DNA of 15,931 nucleotides from Bacillota bacterium (GCA_023387295.1 JAEWIG010000142.1:1-15931), one strand, 5' to 3'; counted from the stretch's first letter, positions 1-7,881 are shown. Notes: a model not told the origin generated them from the sequence alone. Made by a program: numbers and translations.

Positions 1-58
1 GTGATATATTTACTTTTGAATGTTTTTTCTACAATCGGGTGATAAAGGAGAATGATAA
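1..58. other. Leader of potA / possible end of an upstream gene
   Basis: This short stretch precedes potA. It carries the potA ribosome binding site AAAGGAG at 44-50, eight bases before the ATG. One forward frame stays open from base 3 to a TGA at 60-62, which would overlap the potA ATG as ATGA and would encode a tail ending in NRVIKENDK. A second frame is open to a TGA at 40-42. Either could be the end of an upstream gene, but too little is visible to choose. No promoter is visible here, so the operon promoter probably lies left of the window. Confidence 0.35.
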
Positions 59-1165
59 ATGACAGAAAATACAATTATCCGTTTTGAACGGGTAACTAAA
101 CAATACGATAATGATTCCCCAGTTTTAAAAGATGTTAGTTTGGAAATAGAGAAGGGGAAATTTTATACATTGCTAGGTCCTTCGGGTTGTGGGAAAACTA
201 CTATCCTGCGGTTAATTGCTGGCTTTACTGAACCGACAGAAGGAAAGGTGTTTTTTAACGGTAAAATCGTTAATGAAGTGCCAGCAAATAAACGTCAAGT
301 AAATACTGTATTTCAGGATTATGCGTTATTTCCACATTTGAATGTATTTGAAAACGTCGCTTTTGGATTACGCATAAAAAAAATGAAGAACGTTGAAATT
401 GAACATAAAGTAAAGGAAGCCCTACGTTTTGTAAACTTAGCCGGATATGAGAATCGCGAAATTAAAGAAATGTCAGGTGGCCAGCGACAACGCGTAGCGA
501 TCGCTCGTGCTATTGTAAATGAGCCTGAGGTTATTCTTTTGGACGAGCCATTATCAGCACTTGATTTGAAGTTGAGAACAGAAATGCAATATGAGCTACG
601 TGAGCTTCAACGTAGATTGGGGATTACCTTCATTTTCGTAACTCATGACCAAGAGGAAGCACTAGCCATGTCAGATGAAATCTTCGTTCTCAATAATGGT
701 AAAATTGAACAGAGCGGAACACCTCTTGATATATACGATGAACCGATAAATCGTTTTGTTGCTGATTTTATTGGGGAGTCGAATATTATTCCAGGAATCA
801 TGAAAGAGGATTATCTAGTTCAATTTGCAGGTAAGACTTTCGAATGTGTTGATGGCGGATTAAATCCAAATGAAGAAATTGAGATTGTGATTCGTCCTGA
901 GGATTTAGAAATTACGGCTCCAGAGAAGGGGAAGCTTCGTGTTCGTGTTGATACCCAGCTTTTCCGTGGAGTACATTATGAAATTAGCTGTTATGATCAG
1001 GATGGAAATGAATGGCTTGTTCATTCAACGAAAAAGGCGACAGTTGGTGAAGAAATAGGGCTTTACTTTGATCCAGAAGCAATTCATGTTATGAGACATG
1101 GAGAAACAGAAGCGGAATTCGATGCACGACTAGAAGCATATGAAGAGGGAAGCTATGAGAACTAA
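59..1165 (+). CDS. potA: Spermidine/putrescine ABC transporter ATP-binding protein PotA
   Basis: This is the ATPase that powers polyamine import through the PotB/PotC channel, bound at the cytoplasmic face of the membrane. The 368-aa protein has the full ABC set: Walker A GPSGCGKT (40-47), Q-loop Gln86 in FQDY, signature MSGGQRQR (138-145), Walker B VILLDEP (158-164), D-loop SALD (166-169) and switch His196. The last 100 or so residues form a TOBE-type regulatory domain containing the typical IVIRPEDLEI stretch, as in PotA/CysA/MalK-type ATPases. Length is normal for PotA. The ATG start is backed by AAAGGAG eight bases upstream. Its last 11 bases overlap potB, so translation is probably coupled. 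The substrate assignment comes from the adjoining PotD. No key residue is missing. Confidence 0.95.
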   Translation: MTENTIIRFERVTKQYDNDSPVLKDVSLEIEKGKFYTLLGPSGCGKTTILRLIAGFTEPTEGKVFFNGKIVNEVPANKRQVNTVFQDYALFPHLNVFENVAFGLRIKKMKNVEIEHKVKEALRFVNLAGYENREIKEMSGGQRQRVAIARAIVNEPEVILLDEPLSALDLKLRTEMQYELRELQRRLGITFIFVTHDQEEALAMSDEIFVLNNGKIEQSGTPLDIYDEPINRFVADFIGESNIIPGIMKEDYLVQFAGKTFECVDGGLNPNEEIEIVIRPEDLEITAPEKGKLRVRVDTQLFRGVHYEISCYDQDGNEWLVHSTKKATVGEEIGLYFDPEAIHVMRHGETEAEFDARLEAYEEGSYEN

Positions 1166-1958
1166 AACACGTAACCTCTACTTAATTCCTTATATTATTT
1201 GGATTGCCTTTTTCGTCGTTACTCCGATCCTTCTTGTTTTATACTATTCATTTTTTGATATTGAAGGAAATTTTTCATTAGAGAATTATCAGAAGTTCTT
1301 TACACCTGTCTATTTAAAAATGACATTTAGTTCATTTTGGTATGCTTTTTTAATAACACTTTTTACGCTGGTTATTTCATATCCAACTGCTTATTTATTA
1401 ACGAAAACGAAACATAAACAGCTATGGCTACTTTTAATTATTTTACCTTCGTGGATTAATTTATTATTAAAAGCGTATGCGTTTATCGGGATTTTCGGAA
1501 CGTATGGAGCAGCAAATAAGTTTTTAGAAGTGATTGGCATTGGTAATCAGCAGATATTATTTACAGATTTTAGTTTTATTTTCGTATCTGTCTATATCTT
1601 TTTGCCATTTATGATCTTGCCGATTTTTAATGCATTAGATGAATTGAACCCTTCTCTCATCGATGCCTCTAATGATTTGGGTGCTTCAAAATGGGTGACA
1701 TTTAAACGTGTTATCTTCCCATTAACATTAGATGGCGTTAAATCGGGCTGCCAAGTTGTATTTATCCCAGCATTATCATTATTTATGCTGACGAGATTAA
1801 TTGCTGGTAATCGTGTTACTACACTGGGTACGGCAATTGAACAGCATTTCCTTGTCACACAGGATTGGGGAATGGGTTCAACGATCGCTGTGTTTTTAAT
1901 TATTGTAATGGTGTTAGTAATGCTTCTTACCGGTAAAAGAAAGAAGGGGATCATATGA
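1155..1958 (+). CDS. potB: Spermidine/putrescine ABC transporter permease PotB
   Basis: First of two membrane permeases of the polyamine importer. The 267-aa protein is strongly hydrophobic with about six membrane helices (first near residues 10-31). It has the cytoplasmic EAA loop of binding-protein-dependent permeases around residues 168-190, with the DLGAS core at 174-178, which docks onto PotA. I chose the ATG at 1155 over an in-frame ATG at 1140, because GAGGG at 1145-1149 sits just before 1155 while nothing resembling a ribosome binding site precedes 1140. With this start the gene overlaps potA by 11 bases. It ends in an ATGA overlap with potC. PotB of polyamine systems is usually near this length. 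Confidence 0.93.
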   Translation: MRTKTRNLYLIPYIIWIAFFVVTPILLVLYYSFFDIEGNFSLENYQKFFTPVYLKMTFSSFWYAFLITLFTLVISYPTAYLLTKTKHKQLWLLLIILPSWINLLLKAYAFIGIFGTYGAANKFLEVIGIGNQQILFTDFSFIFVSVYIFLPFMILPIFNALDELNPSLIDASNDLGASKWVTFKRVIFPLTLDGVKSGCQVVFIPALSLFMLTRLIAGNRVTTLGTAIEQHFLVTQDWGMGSTIAVFLIIVMVLVMLLTGKRKKGII

Positions 1959-2758
1959 GAAAAACATCTAAATTATCTACTATTTATTTAGTAGTAATCT
2001 TTTTGATTTTATATGCCCCGATTTTTTATTTAATGTTCTACTCTTTTAATAGTGGTGGAACGATGCATCATTTCGAGGGTTTCACGCTTGAGTGGTATCG
2101 AGAATTGTTTGGAGACACAAGACTATTAATAATCGTGTTAAATACGATTATTATTGCGCTGCTTTCTTCTGTCATCTCAACCATTATTGGTGTAGCAGGA
2201 GCCCTTGCCATTTACTATGCAAGAAGAGTAAGAGTCAAGAATGCTTTATTATCATTTAATAATGTGTTAATTGTTAGCCCTGATGTTATTATCGGAGCAT
2301 CGTTTTTAATCTTATTTACGATGATTGGGATTAAGCTTGGTTTTGTTTCAGTGCTATTAGCCCATATTGCGTTCAGTGTTCCAATTGTTGTTATCATGGT
2401 TCTTCCGAAGATCGAAGAAATGAGTCCAACGATGATTTATGCGGCTCTTGATTTAGGTGCTTCTCGTTTTGATGTCTTAACGAAAGTGATTTTACCATAC
2501 ATCACACCTGGAATCTTCGCAGGATTCTTTATGGCATTAACCTATTCATTAGATGATTTTGCGGTCACTTTTTTCGTAACAGGAAATGGGTTCTCAACAT
2601 TATCAGTTGAAATTTATTCACTAGCACGTAGAGGGGTTTCCTTGAATATTAATGCGCTCTCCACTCTATTATTCGTCTTTACGATGATATTAGTTGTTGG
2701 TTATTACTTTATCACTGTACGTAATAATCGACCAAACAGAATGGGGGTAAAGAAATGA
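1955..2758 (+). CDS. potC: Spermidine/putrescine ABC transporter permease PotC
   Basis: Second membrane permease, expected to pair with PotB to form the polyamine channel. The 267-aa protein has about six membrane helices, the first at residues 10-30, and the EAA-type loop at 161-181 with the core AALDLGAS. This matches the PotC half of the family more than a duplicate of PotB. Start ATG at 1955 lies four bases inside potB (ATGA), with AAGAAGGGG about five bases upstream. The gene likewise ends in an ATGA overlap with potD, so all four genes are likely translated from one message. Nothing looks broken. Confidence 0.93.
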   Translation: MRKTSKLSTIYLVVIFLILYAPIFYLMFYSFNSGGTMHHFEGFTLEWYRELFGDTRLLIIVLNTIIIALLSSVISTIIGVAGALAIYYARRVRVKNALLSFNNVLIVSPDVIIGASFLILFTMIGIKLGFVSVLLAHIAFSVPIVVIMVLPKIEEMSPTMIYAALDLGASRFDVLTKVILPYITPGIFAGFFMALTYSLDDFAVTFFVTGNGFSTLSVEIYSLARRGVSLNINALSTLLFVFTMILVVGYYFITVRNNRPNRMGVKK

Positions 2759-3828
2759 AGCAGCTCGTTCGTGCATTTATTGCAGTCCTAGTCGTTTCAA
2801 TTGCTCTTCTGCTTGTTATTTCTAAGCTAAATGCATCACAAGGGTATTCGGGTGGGAACACATTGACTATTTTTAACTGGGGTGATTATATCGACCCAGA
2901 CTTAATTAAACAATTCGAAGAAGAAACAGGCGTTAAAGTTATTTATGAAACATTTGATTCAAATGAAGCGATGTTAACTAAAATCCAACAGGGTGGAACA
3001 GCTTATGATATTGCTATTCCATCAGAATATACGATTGAAAAAATGAAACAAGATGATCTTTTGTTACCAATTGATCATGATAAAATCCCAAATTTAAAAA
3101 ACCTTGACCCTCGTTTTTTAGATTTACCATTTGATCCTAATAATCAATATTCAATCCCTTATTTTTGGGGAACTGTCGGAATTTTGTACAATCCGAAAAT
3201 AATCGGTGATGTGGAGATTACAAGTTGGAATGATTTATGGAATCCTGAATTTGAGAATCAAATCTTGCTTGTTGACAGTGCCCGTGAAGTAATGGGGATG
3301 GCTTTAAATAGTCTAGGTTATTCATTAAATGATACAGACAAGAATCATCTGAAGGAAGCAAAAGAAAAACTAGACTTATTAACACCAAATGTTAAAGCCA
3401 TTGTCGGTGATGAAAATCGAATGCTACTAGCAAATGAAGAAGCAGGTATTGGTCTAGTGTGGTCTGGAACGATGCAGGAAATCTTGTGGGAAAATGAAAA
3501 TGTTGAATATGTAATTCCTGAAGAAGGTTCAAATTTATGGTTTGATAATATGGTCATTCCGAAAACATCAAAGAATATTGAGGGTGCACATCAATTCATT
3601 AATTTTATGCTTGATGCTGAAATAGCTGCACAAAATACAGAGTATGTTGGGTATTCCACACCAAATAAAGCTGCTTTAGCATTTATGGATGAAGAAACGA
3701 TAAATGATAAACGTTTTTATCCGGATGAAGAAATTACTGATAAGCTTGAAGTGTATCAAGATCTTGGAAAGAGAATGGTTTCCTATTATAATGACTTATT
3801 CCTTGAATTTAAAATGCACACAAAATAA
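2755..3828 (+). CDS. potD: Spermidine/putrescine-binding protein PotD
   Basis: Extracytoplasmic receptor that captures polyamines and delivers them to PotBC. The 357-aa protein begins with a basic residue pair and a hydrophobic helix (about 7-23), then the mature fold. Residues that line the ligand pocket in E. coli PotD have clear counterparts: Trp42 and Tyr45 in NWGDY, Ser90 and Tyr92, Asp174 and Glu178 in VDSAREV, Trp236, Trp262 and Asp264 in LWFDN, and Tyr300 in GYSTPN. This supports polyamine binding rather than another substrate. An oddity is that no cysteine is visible anywhere, so there is no lipobox; the protein may stay anchored by an uncleaved signal helix. GGGGG lies just upstream of the ATG. 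A strong terminator follows 23 bases after the stop. Confidence 0.93.
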   Translation: MKQLVRAFIAVLVVSIALLLVISKLNASQGYSGGNTLTIFNWGDYIDPDLIKQFEEETGVKVIYETFDSNEAMLTKIQQGGTAYDIAIPSEYTIEKMKQDDLLLPIDHDKIPNLKNLDPRFLDLPFDPNNQYSIPYFWGTVGILYNPKIIGDVEITSWNDLWNPEFENQILLVDSAREVMGMALNSLGYSLNDTDKNHLKEAKEKLDLLTPNVKAIVGDENRMLLANEEAGIGLVWSGTMQEILWENENVEYVIPEEGSNLWFDNMVIPKTSKNIEGAHQFINFMLDAEIAAQNTEYVGYSTPNKAALAFMDEETINDKRFYPDEEITDKLEVYQDLGKRMVSYYNDLFLEFKMHTK

Positions 3829-3851
3829 TGAAATAGAAGGCAATAATTACG

Positions 3852-3891
3852 AAAAAAACTGACTAGCAACTATTTACTAGTCAGTTTTTTT
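3852..3891 (+). terminator. Terminator of potABCD
   Basis: A perfect inverted repeat has 15-base arms at 3852-3866 and 3877-3891 around a 10-base loop. The core stem is CTGACTAG/CTAGTCAG. The right arm ends in seven T, giving a classic intrinsic terminator 23 bases after the potD stop. The left arm begins with seven A, so the structure could also stop transcription from the other side, though no gene is expected there. Confidence 0.93.
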
Positions 3892-3920
3892 CATAGAAGC
3901 TACAAAGGAGGGGGGATATT

Positions 3921-4751
3921 TTGAGCACAAATATTGAAATTCGAATACTTGAAAGCAGCACAGATATGAAGCTCGTCCAATTGTTAGAAAAAGAGGTTTG
4001 GGGTGCAAATCCTATTCCAATTCATCAAACGGTTACCGCTGTGAAAAACGGAGGTTTAATGTTAGGGGCCTTTTGCGATGAAGAACTTGTTGGCTTTAGC
4101 TATAGCTTTGCTGGGTTTAAGCAAGAACAAAGCTATTTATGCTCACATATGCTTGGCATTCATCCAAACTTTCAAGTAAAGGGGATAGGTGCTATGCTAA
4201 AGGAGGAGCAGAAAAGAGCAGCTGTAAAGCTTGGCTATAAACTTATTACATGGACATTCGATCCTTTAGAAAGTCGAAATGCCTATTTGAATCTATCAAA
4301 ACTCCGTGCTATTTGCTCAACCTATGTAGAGAATTGCTATGGGGATATGGAGGATGGCTTAAACACCGGACTTCCTAGTGACCGCTTTCAAGTGGAATGG
4401 TGGATTAATAGCGAGCATGTTATAAATAAAGCTAAATCACCAAATTATACAGATAGTAGCAGTCATTGTGATTGGATAATTACTGAGCAGGGCTTACCTA
4501 AGTTAGTATCAATCGAAAAATTTATAAGTGAGGTTGCAGATAGTGAATCTCCTATTTTGGTGCCTGTTCCCGCAAGTTTTCAAGAGGTAAAAAGAAAAGA
4601 TCCTCAACTAGCAATTGATTGGAGAATGAAATCCAGGGAAATCTTTCGAATACTTTTTGAGAGTGGTTATGCAGCCATTTCCCTAAAAAAAATAGAAGAT
4701 TCACCTGTCCATTACTATGTGTTATTAAAGCGAAATCAACTTGAGCTATAA
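3921..4751 (+). CDS. GNAT acyltransferase, COG3375 type (candidate D-amino acid N-succinyltransferase)
   Basis: The 276-aa cytoplasmic protein has an N-terminal GNAT fold. The acyl-CoA loop shows the Q/R-x-x-G-x-G pattern at Gln85-Gly90 within HPNFQVKGIGAML, preceded by the HMLGI strand. Downstream it has features I associate with COG3375: WTFDPLESRNAYLNLSKL (about 111-128) and GLPSDRFQVEWWI (about 150-162). The start is TTG, fixed by AAAGGAGGGGGG ending six bases before it. The next gene, 21 bases downstream, is a MenC/N-succinylamino acid racemase. In Geobacillus, a GNAT beside such a racemase succinylates D-amino acids, which are then racemised and hydrolysed to L-amino acids. I infer the same role; the hydrolase of that route is not in this window. 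Acyl donor and acceptor cannot be read from sequence. Confidence 0.8.
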   Translation: MSTNIEIRILESSTDMKLVQLLEKEVWGANPIPIHQTVTAVKNGGLMLGAFCDEELVGFSYSFAGFKQEQSYLCSHMLGIHPNFQVKGIGAMLKEEQKRAAVKLGYKLITWTFDPLESRNAYLNLSKLRAICSTYVENCYGDMEDGLNTGLPSDRFQVEWWINSEHVINKAKSPNYTDSSSHCDWIITEQGLPKLVSIEKFISEVADSESPILVPVPASFQEVKRKDPQLAIDWRMKSREIFRILFESGYAAISLKKIEDSPVHYYVLLKRNQLEL

Positions 4752-4772
4752 AAAAATAATGAGGTGGAAAAG

Positions 4773-5879
4773 ATGAAGATTAAAGAAATTACTTTGCGAC
4801 ACTTAAACATGAGAATGAAATCACCTTTTTCGACTAGCTTTGGCACTTTTCAGGATAAGGAATTTATTTTACTTGAGGCAAAGGACGAGAATGGGAATAT
4901 CGGTTGGGGAGAATCCGTTGCCTTTTCTTCACCTTGGTATAGTGAAGAAACGTTACGAACAAATTGGCATATGTTAGAGGACTTCATTATTCCAGCTTTA
5001 CTAAACAAGGAAATCAAACATCCTGATGAAGTATCTGAACATTTGTCCTTTATTCGAAAAAATAATATGGCAAAATCGACAATAGAAGGGGCATATTGGG
5101 ATTTATATTCGCAGGAAAAGGGGATTTCCCTTGCAACAGCATTAGGTGGGAAGAAAAAGGAAATTGAAGTTGGTATAAGTATTGGTATCCAAAATACGGT
5201 GGATGATCTTTTGAAGCTAATTGATGGGTATGTAGCAGAAGGGTATAAACGGATGAAAGTAAAAATAAAGCCTAGCTGGGATGTTGAAGTAATGAGAGAA
5301 ATTCGCAAGCATTTTCCGAATGTTCCTCTAATGGCTGATGCCAACTCTGCTTATACATTAAAGGATATTGATCTTTTAAAGAAACTAGATGAATTCGATT
5401 TAATGATGATTGAGCAACCACTTGCTTCTGATGACATAATTGATCATGCCAAGCTTCAAAAGGAAATATCGACCCCAGTATGCTTAGACGAGAGTATTCA
5501 TTCCTATGACGATACCCGAAAGGCAATCGAACTAGGAAGCTGTCAAATCATAAATATAAAAATCGGTCGCGTTGGTGGATTAACTGAATCAAAGAAAATC
5601 CATGATCTTTGTGAAAAGGAGCAAATTCCTGTTTGGTGTGGAGGTATGCTAGAGTCAGGGATTGGGCGAGCACATAATATTGCATTAACTACACTTTCGA
5701 ATTTTATCCTTCCAGGGGATACTGCAGGTTCTTCACGTTATTGGGAAAGAGATATTATTGATCCAGAGGTAGTCGTTGAAAACGGCTTTATTACTGTACC
5801 AGATAAGCCTGGTATTGGGTACGAACCAAACCGAGAAACGATTAAGCAATTTACTGTTTTTGAAAAAGTATATTCCTAA
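4773..5879 (+). CDS. menC: Enolase-superfamily o-succinylbenzoate synthase / N-succinylamino acid racemase
   Basis: The 368-aa protein belongs to the muconate-lactonizing group of the enolase superfamily. Catalytic lysines are Lys164 in the KVK motif and Lys263 in NIKIGR; metal ligands are Asp189 (MADAN), Glu214 (IEQPL) and Asp239 (LDES). These positions nearly coincide with those of Amycolatopsis N-acylamino acid racemase, also about 368 aa. The family either dehydrates SHCHC to o-succinylbenzoate for menaquinone, or racemises N-succinylamino acids, or both. Here the neighbour is a GNAT and no other men gene is present, which favours the racemase role; MenC activity stays possible. I chose ATG 4773 because GAGGTGG (4761-4767) lies six bases upstream; an in-frame GTG at 4764 falls inside that binding site. 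Confidence 0.88.
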   Translation: MKIKEITLRHLNMRMKSPFSTSFGTFQDKEFILLEAKDENGNIGWGESVAFSSPWYSEETLRTNWHMLEDFIIPALLNKEIKHPDEVSEHLSFIRKNNMAKSTIEGAYWDLYSQEKGISLATALGGKKKEIEVGISIGIQNTVDDLLKLIDGYVAEGYKRMKVKIKPSWDVEVMREIRKHFPNVPLMADANSAYTLKDIDLLKKLDEFDLMMIEQPLASDDIIDHAKLQKEISTPVCLDESIHSYDDTRKAIELGSCQIINIKIGRVGGLTESKKIHDLCEKEQIPVWCGGMLESGIGRAHNIALTTLSNFILPGDTAGSSRYWERDIIDPEVVVENGFITVPDKPGIGYEPNRETIKQFTVFEKVYS

Positions 5880-5908
5880 TTCCTACTAAATATTTCTTGG
5901 GAAAGCGC

Positions 5909-5986
5909 AAAATCAGACAAATCTACTGTTTATGCCGTCAAATCCTGAGGAAATCCGCCGTATTTACTAGATTTTGTCGGTTTCTG
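5909..5986. repeat. Imperfect inverted repeat between menC and the ftsH-like gene
   Basis: A roughly 78-base imperfect palindrome is centred on CCTGAGG (5944-5950). Outer arms match well: AGACAAATCTA (5915-5925) faces TAGATTTTGTC (5968-5978), with further partial pairing outside them and poorer pairing near the centre. It lies between the menC stop and the shared terminator. It could be a small dispersed palindromic element or a folded 3' untranslated region. No second copy is in the window. Confidence 0.4.
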
Positions 5987-5987
5987 A

Positions 5988-6023
5988 AAAAAGGCGTAAG
6001 CAGTATCTTGCTTACGCCTTTTT
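5988..6023. terminator. Bidirectional terminator between menC and the ftsH-like gene
   Basis: A perfect stem has 15-base arms (5988-6002 and 6009-6023, core GGCGTAAGCA/TGCTTACGCC) and a six-base loop. It is flanked by an A run on the left and a T run on the right, so it should work on both strands: for the menC unit rightward and the ftsH-like gene leftward. It overlaps the stop codon of the ftsH-like gene (6012-6014). Confidence 0.93.
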
Positions 6024-7724
6024 ATTTACAATGCTTTGAATTTCCGCTCCATCTAATGTTTCCTTTTTTAATAGCGCATCGACTAACATTTCATGTTGAT
6101 GCTTGTACGTGACGAGAATATTTTCAGAATTTTGTAACGCTTTATGAAATAATTCTTGCATTTTTTCTTCCTTATTCACCTTATTAAAGGTTAAGGTAAA
6201 TCCATCATCCAACAGTCCAGTGTCAACCATTTGTTCAAGTACTTGTTTTGCCTGCTGAACATCACCACTAACCCCTATGCTATGCTCGCCAAGAAATAGT
6301 CGTTCTGCAACACCACCTGCAAGAATCATAGCAACCTGATCGAGCAAGTCACTTGTAGTTGATAGATGCATTTCTTTTGGAATAGGTGCAACATAGCCTA
6401 GCGCTTGACCTCGTGGAATGATCGTGGCTTTTCTTACGGAATCTGGTTTTGTAACGGCTGAGACAAGAGCATGACCTGCTTCATGGATGGCAACCCGCAA
6501 TTTTGTATCTTGTTCTTGAAGGGCACGAGTTGTACTACCAAGAATCGTTCTATCAAGAGCAAAATCGAGATCTTCCTTCGTAATCACTTCTTTTCCATTT
6601 CTAACAGCTCTACGGCTTGCTGTTTCAAAAAGTGAGTGGAGATCTGCACCAGAAAACCCTGATGTGCTTTCTGCTAAGTTATCAAGTGAACAGAATACTT
6701 CAGTAGCTAGCTTGCGATTTTTCGTATGAATATCGATAATTTCTTTTCTTCCTTTTGCATCTGGAAGAGGAACTTGAAATGAAAAATCAATTCGACCAGG
6801 ACGAAGGAACGCATCGTCTAGCATATCCTTTCTATTTGTCGCAGCAATAAATAGAATCCCATCATTTGAATGGCCACCATCAAGCTGAACAAGTAGTTCA
6901 GTTAATGTTTTTTCACTTTCTTCGCCTCCATGCTGCTTTCGTTTACCAGCTAGAGCATCAACCTCGTCGATAAATACCACAGCAGGAGTGTGCTTTCTCG
7001 CATTTTGGAATAGGGTTCTAACTCTTGAAGCACCTACGCCAACAAACATTTCATTAAATGCTGAGCCACTCGTTGAAAAGAAAGTAGCACCAATTTCTTT
7101 TGCGATTGCTTGAGCAAGTAATGTTTTACCTGTTCCTGGAGGACCATACAACAATATTCCTTTTGGTGGTTTTATTCCCATATTAATGGCATGATCCTTG
7201 TTTTTTATAATGGAGAGGGTCTGCAAGATTTCTTCTTTCATTTCCCCATGAATGCCACCAACATCAGCGAGAGAAATCGAGGGGAGGGGGCTCGGTTTAG
7301 AAAGGGATTGCTTCATCGAATTTGTGGCACCCAATCCACCTTTCCTTGATTTATATAAGTAAAAACCAATAGAAGTTAGAATTACAAGGAGTCCAATAAG
7401 TATCAATGGTGTATAGGGACTACTTGAAGAGTAGGTATATTGCACATGATAGTTTTCTATTAATTTATTAATCATTTGACTATTGGGAGGAACGTGAGAA
7501 ATATATTTCTCCTCGTTTGTCGTGATTAAAAGCTGACCGTTTTTGCGCTCATCTATGGTAACTAATTCACCTTTATTTTCGGAGATAATCGTTTCTACTG
7601 AAGAAAAGGGGATTGTGACCGCTTTATTTTCAGTATAGATTTGTATGACCGCTGCAGTTGCTATAAGGAAGATGACGAAAGTAACAGTAATATATATAAA
7701 TGTTTTTTTTGATAATTGTTTCAC
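6012..7724 (-). CDS. FtsH-like membrane AAA+ zinc metalloprotease (short paralogue)
   Basis: The 570-aa protein has FtsH architecture: a membrane helix (8-28), an extracytoplasmic segment, a second helix (about 106-124), an AAA+ ATPase and an M41 peptidase. Visible motifs are Walker A GPPGTGKT (194-201), pore loop FVGVG (227-231), Walker B VVFIDE (249-254), arginine fingers Arg308 and Arg311, and zinc site HEAGH (414-418), with Asp488 as probable third ligand. It should therefore degrade membrane or cytosolic proteins using ATP. It is about 65 residues shorter than housekeeping Bacillus FtsH; the SGASND-type segment reads IGVSGDV and the C-terminal helical part is reduced. I read it as a second, specialised FtsH homologue rather than ftsH itself; the usual hpt/tilS/hslO neighbours are absent. 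The GTG start is set by AAGGAGGG (7730-7737). Confidence 0.88.
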   Translation of the reverse strand: MKQLSKKTFIYITVTFVIFLIATAAVIQIYTENKAVTIPFSSVETIISENKGELVTIDERKNGQLLITTNEEKYISHVPPNSQMINKLIENYHVQYTYSSSSPYTPLILIGLLVILTSIGFYLYKSRKGGLGATNSMKQSLSKPSPLPSISLADVGGIHGEMKEEILQTLSIIKNKDHAINMGIKPPKGILLYGPPGTGKTLLAQAIAKEIGATFFSTSGSAFNEMFVGVGASRVRTLFQNARKHTPAVVFIDEVDALAGKRKQHGGEESEKTLTELLVQLDGGHSNDGILFIAATNRKDMLDDAFLRPGRIDFSFQVPLPDAKGRKEIIDIHTKNRKLATEVFCSLDNLAESTSGFSGADLHSLFETASRRAVRNGKEVITKEDLDFALDRTILGSTTRALQEQDTKLRVAIHEAGHALVSAVTKPDSVRKATIIPRGQALGYVAPIPKEMHLSTTSDLLDQVAMILAGGVAERLFLGEHSIGVSGDVQQAKQVLEQMVDTGLLDDGFTLTFNKVNKEEKMQELFHKALQNSENILVTYKHQHEMLVDALLKKETLDGAEIQSIVNKKA

Positions 7725-7740
7725 AATTTCCCTCCTTATC

Positions 7741-7779
7741 GTACTAGTACATTATAAGCAATAATAAGTAGCTATTGAA
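7741..7779 (-). promoter_or_regulatory. SigA-type promoter of the ftsH-like gene, with a palindrome at +1
   Basis: On the minus strand, -10 TATAAT (plus-strand 7751-7756) lies 17 bases from -35 TTCAAT (7774-7779). The -35 is a weak match and the -10 is perfect. The predicted start is near 7744, giving a leader of only about 20 bases before the GTG. The ten-base palindrome GTACTAGTAC (7741-7750) covers the predicted start and could be an operator, although palindromes this short also occur by chance. Confidence 0.6.
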
Positions 7780-7852
7780 CTGATGGATTTTTGTAAAAGG
7801 ATGAAGATAATGTAAAATTACATAATATTGGATAAATGATTAGGGTTAACCC

Positions 7853-7881
7853 TTCACAAATATTGGTAAGTGAGATATACT
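7853..7881 (+). promoter_or_regulatory. SigA-type promoter of the TPP riboswitch / thiT transcript
   Basis: The -35 TTCACA (7853-7858) and -10 TATACT (7876-7881) are separated by exactly 17 bases, each one mismatch from consensus. They lie about 22 bases before the aptamer, the right place for a riboswitch transcript. A 12-base palindrome, AGGGTTAACCCT (7842-7853), overlaps the first base of the -35. Confidence 0.75.

Noticed and set aside
4850..5344. 164-codon minus-strand frame opposite menC
   Set aside because: It lies wholly inside menC, has no ribosome binding site, and its composition is what the antisense of a coding gene gives. menC has full catalytic conservation.
5897..6112. 71-codon plus-strand frame after menC
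   Set aside because: It crosses the imperfect palindrome, the bidirectional terminator and the end of the ftsH-like gene, with no binding site.
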